Shown piece by piece: positions 32,633 through 39,548 of a stretch of DNA of 49,441 nt. A program made the translations under genes and the position numbers. The notes beneath the pieces are model-generated. The model saw only the letters and a list, made by a program, of their open reading frames with translations. It was not told the origin of the DNA and did no database searches. How positions within the stretch are numbered: position 1 is the stretch's first letter; every line of letters begins with the position of its first letter. The stretch comes from Planctomycetota bacterium (GTDB lineage: Bacteria > Planctomycetota > UBA8742 > UBA2392). The stretch is taken from contig JAHBYA010000020.1 of the NCBI GenBank assembly GCA_019636195.1, positions 1 to 49,441 of the forward strand. Direction: 5' to 3'.

Positions 32633-33532
32633 GTGATCGGCTACTCGACCAAGCTCAAGGACCACTTCATTAATCCGCGCAACGTGGGCGTGCTGCCTGA
32701 CGCCACGGTGGTCGGCGAAGTCGGGTCGCTTTCCAGCGGCCAGGCCATGAAACTGTACCTGAAGCTTGACGGCGACGAGATCGTCACGCACGCGACGTTT
32801 CAGGTCTTCGGCAGCCCCAGCAGCATCGCTGCCGCCAGCGCCCTGACCGAGATGGTCAAGGGCCGCAAGATTGACGACGTGGCGCGCATCACCAGCAAGG
32901 ATATCAGCGAATACCTGGGCGGCCTGCCGCCGGAACGCATGCACACCTGCGTGCTGGCCATGGAAGCGCTTGAGGTTGCCTACGCACGGCTGCGCGGCAT
33001 TGACCTTGAAAGCGAGCTTGACGAAGACGAAGAGTTTCACGTCTGCCGCTGCTACAGCGTGCCCGAGCACAAGATTGAGCGCGCGATCCGCGACCACAAC
33101 CTGACCGACATCCAGGGTATCACCCACTACACCAAGGCCGGCGGCGGCTGCACCAGTTGCCACGCGGACCTGAAAGCAATCCTCGCGCGCGTGCACGCCG
33201 AGAAACCCGCCGAAGAAAAGAAGCCCGCGGCGGCGCCTTCAGGCAACAAGCCTGCCTTCAGCAACCTTGAACTCGCGCACAAAATCCAGGAAGTGCTGGA
33301 CCGTGAAATCCGCCCGGGCCTTGCCATGGACGGCGGCGACATGGAACTCGTGGACATCCGCGACAACAAGGTGTTCGTGCAGTTGCACGGCCACTGCAAC
33401 AGTTGCAGCGCAAGCCAGGCGACGATGAAGTTTTTCGTGCAGGACCGCCTGCGCGAAATGGTGGACCCCAACCTTGAGGTCATCGACACCACCGACCACG
33501 GCGCCGAGCTGCACGCGCCACCCATGCGCTAG
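32633..33532 (+). CDS. nifU: NifU-type Fe-S protein lacking scaffold cysteines
   Basis: 299 residues in the three-part NifU layout. Residues 1-125 align well with the IscU domain (HFINPRNVG, GEVGSLSSGQAMKL, SALTEMVKG, YLGGLPPERMH), but its three cluster cysteines are replaced: Ser35, Ser61 and Thr105 (a Cys lies one position later, 106); the Asp of CGD is Gln. Residues 135-185 are the BFD-like domain with its permanent 2Fe-2S site intact (C138, C140, C173, C176). Residues 207-290 are the Nfu domain with intact C255 and C258. Clusters could still be built or carried on the Nfu site. GTG 32633 follows GAGGAA; ATG 32603 is an alternative. The nifS gene follows 65 bases on. Confidence 0.9.
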   Translation: MIGYSTKLKDHFINPRNVGVLPDATVVGEVGSLSSGQAMKLYLKLDGDEIVTHATFQVFGSPSSIAAASALTEMVKGRKIDDVARITSKDISEYLGGLPPERMHTCVLAMEALEVAYARLRGIDLESELDEDEEFHVCRCYSVPEHKIERAIRDHNLTDIQGITHYTKAGGGCTSCHADLKAILARVHAEKPAEEKKPAAAPSGNKPAFSNLELAHKIQEVLDREIRPGLAMDGGDMELVDIRDNKVFVQLHGHCNSCSASQATMKFFVQDRLREMVDPNLEVIDTTDHGAELHAPPMR

Positions 33533-33561
33533 AGGCTGTGCGGGAACTGTTGCCTTAAATG

Positions 33562-33583
33562 GCCCCAAGCTTACGCTTGGGGC
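33562..33583 (+). other. Hairpin between nifU and nifS
   Basis: Perfect 9-bp stem GCCCCAAGC/GCTTGGGGC, four-base loop, ending 14 bases before the nifS ATG. No T-run follows. It may separate expression of the two genes or shape the nifS leader, which has no Shine-Dalgarno sequence. Confidence 0.5.
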
Positions 33584-33597
33584 TCCCTGAGCGACCC

Positions 33598-34833
33598 ATG
33601 ACTGACCAGCCCATCTACTTCGACAACAACAGCACGACGTTCCCGGCGCCGGAAGCCGTGGAGGCCGCACTGTCTGCCATCAGCGAGCACTGGGGCAACC
33701 CCAGCAGCACGCACAGCTTCGGGCAGAAGGCGCGGCACGCCCTTGAGCGCGCGCGTGAAGGCGTGGCGCGCATGCTGAACTGCACCCCCGCCGAGCTCGT
33801 GTTCAACAGCGGCGCGACCGAGGGCAACAACACTGCGCTTTACTCGGCGCTTGAGGCGTTGCCCGACCGCAAGCACATCATCACCACGCGCGTCGAGCAC
33901 AGCTCGGTCCTTGAAGTCGTGCGCTACCTGGCTGAAAGCGGCTACCGCGTGACAGAACTCAGCGTGGACCGGCTGGGACACATCGACCTCGACGAGTTAC
34001 GCAACGAGATCAGCGGCGATACCGCACTCGTCAGCCTGATGTGGGCCAACAACGAAACGGGCGTGCTTAACCCCGTGGCAGCCGCGGGCGACATTGCCAA
34101 GCAGTTCGGGGCGTTGCTGCATGTCGATGCCGCGCAGGCCGCGGGCAAGCTGCCGATCGACCTGACCGAACACGCAGCCATTGACTACCTGACCATCAGC
34201 GGCCACAAGTTTCACGCCCTCAAGGGCTGCGGCGCGCTGTTCGTGCGCAGGGGCGCCGGCTGTACGGCGTTGTTGCGCGGCGGACACCACGAAAGCGGCC
34301 GGCGCGCGGGCACCGAAAACGCGCTGGGCATCGTGGCGATGGGCGCCGCTGCGCGCATGGTCAGCGCCAAGCTGGACGAGTACGCCGTGCACATGCGCGC
34401 GATGCGCGACCGCCTGCAGACCGGCCTGCTGAACACGATTGACGACGTGGTCATCAACGGCGACCAGCACGAGCGCCTGCCGAACACGATCAACGCCGGC
34501 TTCAAGTACATCGACGGCGAGGCCCTGCTGATGATGATGGACGCGGAGGGCATCAGTGTTAGCGCCGGCAGCGCATGCAAGTCGGGCAGCATGGAGCCCA
34601 GCCACGTTCTGCTGGCCATGAACGTGCCCTTAAGCGCGATCCACGGCAGCGTGCGCTTCTGTACCAGCCGCTACACCACCACCGACGAGGTTGACACGCT
34701 GGTGCAGAAGACGGCCAAGATCGTCAAGCGCCTGCGCGAAATGAGCCCGTTTGGCAAAGACCACAAGCCCGCGGGTTTGACCGCCGAACAGATTGCCGCC
34801 CACAAGGCCTACTTCGCGCGCGCCTCCGGTTGA
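33598..34833 (+). CDS. nifS: Cysteine desulfurase (NifS/IscS family)
   Basis: 411 residues. This PLP enzyme takes sulfur from cysteine for Fe-S clusters. Motifs in order: YFDNNSTTFP at the N-terminus, SGATEGNN, VEHSS, the cofactor site with HVDAAQAAGKLPIDL, PLP lysine in ISGHKFHALKG (about residue 204), and active Cys in SAGSACKSGSMEPSHVL (about 328). The short loop around the Cys places it in the NifS/IscS group. Pairing with nifU supports Fe-S assembly. The extended C-terminus (SPFGKDHKPAGLTAEQIAA) goes slightly beyond the usual end. Confidence 0.95.
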   Translation: MTDQPIYFDNNSTTFPAPEAVEAALSAISEHWGNPSSTHSFGQKARHALERAREGVARMLNCTPAELVFNSGATEGNNTALYSALEALPDRKHIITTRVEHSSVLEVVRYLAESGYRVTELSVDRLGHIDLDELRNEISGDTALVSLMWANNETGVLNPVAAAGDIAKQFGALLHVDAAQAAGKLPIDLTEHAAIDYLTISGHKFHALKGCGALFVRRGAGCTALLRGGHHESGRRAGTENALGIVAMGAAARMVSAKLDEYAVHMRAMRDRLQTGLLNTIDDVVINGDQHERLPNTINAGFKYIDGEALLMMMDAEGISVSAGSACKSGSMEPSHVLLAMNVPLSAIHGSVRFCTSRYTTTDEVDTLVQKTAKIVKRLREMSPFGKDHKPAGLTAEQIAAHKAYFARASG

Positions 34834-34841
34834 GACTCCGT

Positions 34842-34867
34842 CAACACGAAGAAACGAAGCAGCGAAG
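34842..34867 (+). repeat. GAAG-rich dispersed repeat, copy 3
   Basis: CAACACGAAGAAACGAAG followed by CAGCGAAG, just after the nifS stop. Nearly the same as the inverted copy at 30184-30211. Confidence 0.5.
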
Positions 34868-34889
34868 GTGTGCCATACCGGCTTGTGCT

Positions 34890-34895
34890 TATACT
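34890..34895 (+). promoter_or_regulatory. -10 box for the TPR gene
   Basis: TATACT (5/6 of consensus) ends eight bases before GTG 34904, with no ribosome site between, so the transcript is probably leaderless. Confidence 0.45.
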
Positions 34896-34903
34896 GGGCC
34901 ACT

Positions 34904-35572
34904 GTGGTGAACCCCGATGACATTCGTGCCGCTATGCAGGCCGGTGAACGCGCCCACGCGCGCCGCCTTGCCAAGGAAGCCACCAACGCCGCTTCGCCCG
35001 AGGAATGGATGGAGATCGCGGCTGTGCTGACTGAGCACGGCATGATCGCGCCGCTGGTTGACCTGTGGCGCAAGCGGCGAGACGTGCTTGGCCTGGAACG
35101 CATTGAACAGGCGCCGTTTGCAACCGCGCTGAACACACACGCCCTTGAGCACATGCGCGAGGGCCGCGCCGATGACGCGCTCAAGCTGCTGGACGAAGCG
35201 CTGGAGCAGGCGGACATGTCCTACATCCGGCGCAACATCGCCTCGGCATTGCTGGCCAGGGGCGAGTTTGCGACCGCGCTGGCAGACATTGATTCACTGC
35301 TCACGATTGACCCTCGCGATCCCGAGGCGTTGCTGTTGCTCGGCATCGCGCGCTACCAGTCGGGCGACCCTGAGCTTGCCGTTGAACCGCTTGAGGCCGC
35401 CGGCGACTCGGCCGATGCGCTGCTGTGGCTGTTGAAGACGCTGTGCCTCCTGCAGCGTGACGAAGCCCGCGCCGTGCACGCGCGCCTGCTTGAACTGCAC
35501 CCCGACCGCGCCGCGGCCATGCTGGAGCTTGAGATGGCTGAGCCCGGCAGCCCGCTGCACTGGCTGACGTAG
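34904..35572 (+). CDS. Tetratricopeptide-repeat protein
   Basis: 222 residues from GTG 34904; GTG 34907 or ATG 34934 are alternatives. It is all-helical with TPR units at about 75-185, for example LEHMREGRADDALKLLDEAL, IASALLARGEFATALADIDS and LLLLGIARYQSGDPELAVEP. TPR proteins mediate protein-protein contacts. There is no signal peptide, so it is cytosolic. The partner is unknown. It lies 70 bases after nifS, but its own -10 box suggests a separate transcript. Confidence 0.8.
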   Translation: MVNPDDIRAAMQAGERAHARRLAKEATNAASPEEWMEIAAVLTEHGMIAPLVDLWRKRRDVLGLERIEQAPFATALNTHALEHMREGRADDALKLLDEALEQADMSYIRRNIASALLARGEFATALADIDSLLTIDPRDPEALLLLGIARYQSGDPELAVEPLEAAGDSADALLWLLKTLCLLQRDEARAVHARLLELHPDRAAAMLELEMAEPGSPLHWLT

Positions 35573-35593
35573 GGGCGCAGCGCGCTGCGCCCC
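35572..35593. terminator. Shared terminator of TPR and pseudopilin genes
   Basis: Perfect palindrome GGGGCGCAG-CGCG-CTGCGCCCC starting at the last base of the TPR stop. It serves convergent genes; no T-run is present. Confidence 0.6.
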
Positions 35594-35607
35594 CACGGGC
35601 CGGTGGC

Positions 35608-36243
35608 TTACTCGTATGTCTTGTGAAACGGCTTCTTCGTCCCGAACATCTGCTTGGGATCATTCCACTCGTCGGGGCTGACCTGCGCGACTTCGTTGAT
35701 GCGCTCCAGCGGCCAGTACTCAGCCACTTCGCCGTCGCTCCAGGCCGTCAAGGTGCCGCGGTCAAGGCTTTCATAGTTGTGCCAGTTGCGGGAATTGAAC
35801 GTGAACAGCACCACGCGCTCGCGTCCGCCCAGCAACTGCTTGAACTCGCCCATGCGCGGCGCGGTGAGACTGCACGACTGCTCGGGCAACTCGGTCATAC
35901 TCGCGAACTCGTGCTTGGCCACCGCGTCGTCCGGGCCGCCCATGCTGACGAGCTTCGTCAACATTGACTCGTCAAGAATCTTGCCCTTGAACACGGCATA
36001 CCAGAAGGCACGGCCGGACTTGTCCTTGCTGTCGGCTGCATTGAGCTTACGAGAGTGGTTTGCATCGTTGGCTGCCGACTGCATGGCTGAATGCAACTGG
36101 CCCAGGTTGATGGCATCCATGTCGGCGGACGCCTTCTTCATGTGGCGCGTGACGGCGACGGTCAGGACAGCCGCCAGCAAGCCCAGAATGGCAATGACGA
36201 TCATCAGCTCAACGAGCGTGAATCCGGTAGATCGGGGTTTCAT
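35608..36243 (-). CDS. Type IV pilin-like / type II secretion pseudopilin
   Basis: 211 residues. The N-terminus MKPRSTGFTLVELMIVIAIL is a class III signal: prepilin peptidase cuts after Gly7, leaving Phe1 and Glu5 of the mature protein, followed by a 20-residue hydrophobic helix. The C-terminal domain has one or two Cys (ELPEQSCSLTAP) and no known fold. It could be a minor pilin or a pseudopilin of a secretion system; no other secretion gene is near. ATG 36243 starts the signal; the 69 codons open upstream are not coding. The ribosome site is weak. Confidence 0.9.
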   Translation of the reverse strand: MKPRSTGFTLVELMIVIAILGLLAAVLTVAVTRHMKKASADMDAINLGQLHSAMQSAANDANHSRKLNAADSKDKSGRAFWYAVFKGKILDESMLTKLVSMGGPDDAVAKHEFASMTELPEQSCSLTAPRMGEFKQLLGGRERVVLFTFNSRNWHNYESLDRGTLTAWSDGEVAEYWPLERINEVAQVSPDEWNDPKQMFGTKKPFHKTYE

Positions 36244-36656
36244 AGTTTTCTCGGGAAATGAAATCAGCGCCTGTGGAAGGCATCCGACACCCCCAGCATC
36301 GGCCACAGGTTCAGAATCGTCAAGTGAATTTCTCCACAACTCATTACATACCTGATACTTATGCGAATCTAAACCCGAGCATCCGCTGCCCTTTCGGGCG
36401 CGGAGAAACGCAAACACGCCCGGCGGGCGGGCGTTTGCAATTGGCCGCACTAGGGCGGCGTGGGCTGGCTCATGCGGGTTTGCGGACTACGCGCGGGTAA
36501 GTCGGGATCCATGGCAACAGGCCCCCAAGCCGTGTTCAGCGCCTTGTGGTACCCGACAATTCAATCGTCCCCCGCGGTAGGCCGCAGGTCAAGCAGTTGA
36601 CGGCTTAGCTTTGCGGCTTTGCAAGCCATCGCATCCAGTCCAGTGCGAAACAGCCA
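36244..36656. other. 413-base gene-free region with promoter candidate and hairpin
   Basis: On the minus strand TTGACG (36323-36318) with a weak -10 17 bases on (36300-36295) is a possible pilin promoter. An imperfect hairpin at 36410-36438 (arms GCAAAC...CGCCCG and CGGGCGGGCGTTTGC) may end the metallophosphoesterase transcript running towards it or be a structured leader. I see no gene or RNA gene in the rest. Confidence 0.4.
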
Positions 36657-37925
36657 TCACACCAATTCAATCAACGTCACCTCCGGCGGGCAGTTGATGC
36701 GCACGGGCAGCCATGAGCCGATGCCGCTGTTGACGTACAGCTTGCGGCCTGCGTGCTCGTACAGGCCCTTGTGGTAGAACTCGAAGGGCAGGTTGGGCGT
36801 AAGTTCGTGGTCGTCGATGCGCCCCAGGCTGATCTGGCCGCCGTGGGTGTGGCCGCTGAGCATCAGGTCAATCTGGCGTTCGCGGGCCTCAAAAAATGTG
36901 CGCGGGTGATGCGCCAGCACAATGCGCGGCGCGCCGTCGTCGCGCACGCCCGCCAGCACGCGGTCCATGCTTTCGCGCGTGGTGGGCCGGTTGCCCAGCG
37001 CCGACTGCGGCGTGCCCGGAAAGTCCGTGCCGCCAAGCCAGATGTGCCGGCCCGCGACCGGCAGCTTGATTGACTCATCGACCAGCAGCCTTGCGCCGCA
37101 TTCTTCAATGGACGCGCGCATGGCCGCTTCGTCGCCCTGGGCGGCGATGTATTCGTGGTTGCCCATGCACATGAAGGTGCCCACGCGCGGCTTGACGGCG
37201 CGCAGCAGGATGCGGCCGTGCTCGATTTGTTCAAACTTGTGGTCAATCAGGTCGCCGGTGCAGACGGCGATATCGGGGCGCAGGCTGTTGACGCAATCCG
37301 CTACCTCTTCAAGGCGTTCACGCTCAAGGTAGCTGCCGATGTGCACGTCGCTGAACTGCGCAATGCACAGGCCGCGCAGGGCAGCATAGTCGCCGCGCAC
37401 GGGCAGTTGCACCCGGCGCACGACCGGCGCCTGGCGGCTTGCCAGCCCGCCCGCCACAGCCGAAGTGACGATGACCGCGGGCATGGCCAGCGCCCCGCGC
37501 GCCAGCAGTGCGCGGCGCTGCACGCAGACCGGCTTGTCGCCCTGCATGCGGGCGTGCAGCAGGCGCGGCAGCAATGCCAGCAGCAGCACGCCGCCCCACA
37601 CCCACACAAAGAAATGAAACGCCATCACCGCCGCCATGTACGGCAGCGGCAGCGCGTGCTGCATCCACTGGCCGGTGTCGGCCCCACCCAGCGCCAGCGC
37701 CAGCATGGGCAGGCACAGCAGCGCGTAGGGTATCGCGGGCAACAGCAGGGCCGCGCGCGGGGCCCGGGGGAATGCCGCGCGCAGACGGTGGTGCAGGGCG
37801 CGCCAGACCAGCACGTCGCCCGCCACCAGCAGCGCGCCGATCACGCGCATGCCGTTGTTGCTGTGCTCGATGGTCGCGCACAGGGCCTCGGCGTCGTGCA
37901 GGAGTGTGCCTATCCAGTCCGCCAC
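36657..37925 (-). CDS. Membrane metallophosphoesterase with internal twin-arginine motif (copy 1)
   Basis: 422 residues from a GTG start with GGAG six bases before it. Three hydrophobic helices lie at about 27-45, 58-80 and 97-120. A QRRALLARGALAMP segment with R137-R138 precedes a further hydrophobic stretch (144-162). The calcineurin-like phosphoesterase domain follows with all metal motifs: DVHIGS (193 onward), GDLID, GNHEY and GHTHGGQ. It resembles YkuE-type phosphoesterases, which are secreted by Tat. The C-terminal domain would be outside the cytosol. Substrates may be lipids or nucleotides; none can be named. Its twin lies 273 bases upstream on the same strand. Confidence 0.88.
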   Translation of the reverse strand: MADWIGTLLHDAEALCATIEHSNNGMRVIGALLVAGDVLVWRALHHRLRAAFPRAPRAALLLPAIPYALLCLPMLALALGGADTGQWMQHALPLPYMAAVMAFHFFVWVWGGVLLLALLPRLLHARMQGDKPVCVQRRALLARGALAMPAVIVTSAVAGGLASRQAPVVRRVQLPVRGDYAALRGLCIAQFSDVHIGSYLERERLEEVADCVNSLRPDIAVCTGDLIDHKFEQIEHGRILLRAVKPRVGTFMCMGNHEYIAAQGDEAAMRASIEECGARLLVDESIKLPVAGRHIWLGGTDFPGTPQSALGNRPTTRESMDRVLAGVRDDGAPRIVLAHHPRTFFEARERQIDLMLSGHTHGGQISLGRIDDHELTPNLPFEFYHKGLYEHAGRKLYVNSGIGSWLPVRINCPPEVTLIELV

Positions 37926-38016
37926 GTCATTCTCCGTTTGGGGTAATAGACGCGACGCGGGCGTATCGCCCGCCGGCAGGTGCCGGTGCAGCGCATGAGA
38001 TTCTCCGTAAATGACG

Positions 38017-38037
38017 CGCGCGCCAGAACGGCGCGCG
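38017..38037. other. Hairpin between the two phosphoesterase genes
   Basis: Perfect 8-bp stem CGCGCGCC/GGCGCGCG with loop AGAAC. It may end the upstream gene's transcript. The 273-base gap 37926-38198 holds nothing else I can support. Confidence 0.45.
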
Positions 38038-38198
38038 ATGGGGTGAAGGTTGGGGCCCGCTTTGCGCGGGACTTCGGCACTTGCAGACCGGGCGCGACAA
38101 TCATTGACGCGTCAACCCTCCGTTGCCGCCAGAAGGTATCGCGCGATTGTTAAGAACGCCGGGGTGTGTCAGTAAAACTTGGGTCAATCGCCGCCGGA

Positions 38199-39485
38199 CT
38201 ACACCAGCTCAACGACCGTGATTTCGGGCGGGCAGTTGATGCGCACCGGCATCCAGCCGCCGGCGCCGCTGTTGACGTACAGCCGCTTACCGTTGCGCTC
38301 GTAGTAACCGTTGTGAAAGAACTCGAAGGGCAGCACGGGCGTCATTGCGTAGTCGCCGATGCGGCCGGCGACCATCTGGCCGCCGTGGGTGTGGCCTGAC
38401 AGGGTCAGGTCAACGGGATAGTCCTTGATCACATTGAATGTGCGCGGGTGGTGTGAAAGCAATATGCGCGGGGCGCCGTCGTCGGCCACGCCGTGCAGGG
38501 CGTGCTCAAGGCTGGCGCGGATGTCGCGGTCGTGCAGGCGCGGCAGGGTCAGCTGGGGCGGGTGGTCGATGGCGCCCAGCCACAGGTGCGCGCCGCCGAC
38601 GTTGACCTTTTCAAACTCGTCAATCAGCACGGTCGCGCGCGTGTCTTTCAAGCCGCTGATAATGCCCGGCGTGTCGGCTGTGCGGGCGGCGATGTATTCG
38701 TGGTTGCCCATGCTCATGAAGACCTGGCGTTTGGGCTTCATGCCGTTGATGAAGCGCTGCGACAACTCAAGCTGCTCAACGTGGTTGTCAATCAGGTCGC
38801 CGGTGATGACAAAGTAATCGGCGCCGGTGGTGTTCATGACCTCAAGGATTTCGGTCAGGCGATCCCAGTCCATGTAGCTGCCGACGTGCACGTCGCTTAC
38901 CTGCGCGATCTTCAGCCCGTGCAACTGCGTCAGGTCGCGCGCGACGGGCAGTTGCAGCCGCGTCACGCGCGGGGCCAATCGGCTGGCCAACGCGCCGCCG
39001 CCCGCGGTTGCGACAATGGCGGCGGGCACCGAAAGCGCGGCCTTGGCCATGAACTGGCGGCGCTGGCTATCGGCGAGCTGCTGTTCCGGTTGCGTGCCCG
39101 ACTTCTCGCTGCCGGCGACACGGCGCAACCTTCGCACAAGGTCAATGAACAGCGCAGGCGTGGCCTTGATCAGCAGCAGGCCGCCATAGACCCACGCGGC
39201 AAACTGCGCCGACATGCCCGTGATTGCCACCCACTGCGGCACGCCGTCGCGGATCGCCATAAGGCCGGAAATACCGCCGAACATCAGAAAGATGCCGGGG
39301 TGAAGCAGCAGCAAAGCGGCCGCGCCAGCCACGCCCACCAGCACTCTGCCGCGGCGCGGAAATGCGGCGCGAATGCGCCGCGCAAGCGCCAGAAACGTGA
39401 GCACGTTCAGCGCCGTGACCAGAAAGCCGATGATGTGAAAGACGATCATGCGTCCGCCCAGCAACTCCTCCATCACGTAGCGCAT
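38199..39485 (-). CDS. Membrane metallophosphoesterase with internal twin-arginine motif (copy 2)
   Basis: 428 residues, clear paralogue of the downstream gene. Three or four hydrophobic helices occupy residues 12-110. The Tat-like motif is strong: QRRQFMAKAA with R142-R143, then a hydrophobic stretch to about 167. The phosphoesterase domain keeps DVHVGS, GDLID, GNHEY and GHTHGGQ, with a shared end (VRINCPPEITVVELV). The conserved pairing of an N-terminal membrane domain with an internal Tat motif in both copies suggests it is functional. The LRR gene lies 63 bases upstream on the same strand. Confidence 0.9.
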   Translation of the reverse strand: MRYVMEELLGGRMIVFHIIGFLVTALNVLTFLALARRIRAAFPRRGRVLVGVAGAAALLLLHPGIFLMFGGISGLMAIRDGVPQWVAITGMSAQFAAWVYGGLLLIKATPALFIDLVRRLRRVAGSEKSGTQPEQQLADSQRRQFMAKAALSVPAAIVATAGGGALASRLAPRVTRLQLPVARDLTQLHGLKIAQVSDVHVGSYMDWDRLTEILEVMNTTGADYFVITGDLIDNHVEQLELSQRFINGMKPKRQVFMSMGNHEYIAARTADTPGIISGLKDTRATVLIDEFEKVNVGGAHLWLGAIDHPPQLTLPRLHDRDIRASLEHALHGVADDGAPRILLSHHPRTFNVIKDYPVDLTLSGHTHGGQMVAGRIGDYAMTPVLPFEFFHNGYYERNGKRLYVNSGAGGWMPVRINCPPEITVVELV

Positions 39486-39548
39486 CAGGCCGGCACCGGG
39501 ATTGCCTTACGTTAAACGGATCACACGGTGATTCATTCCGTCAATCCG

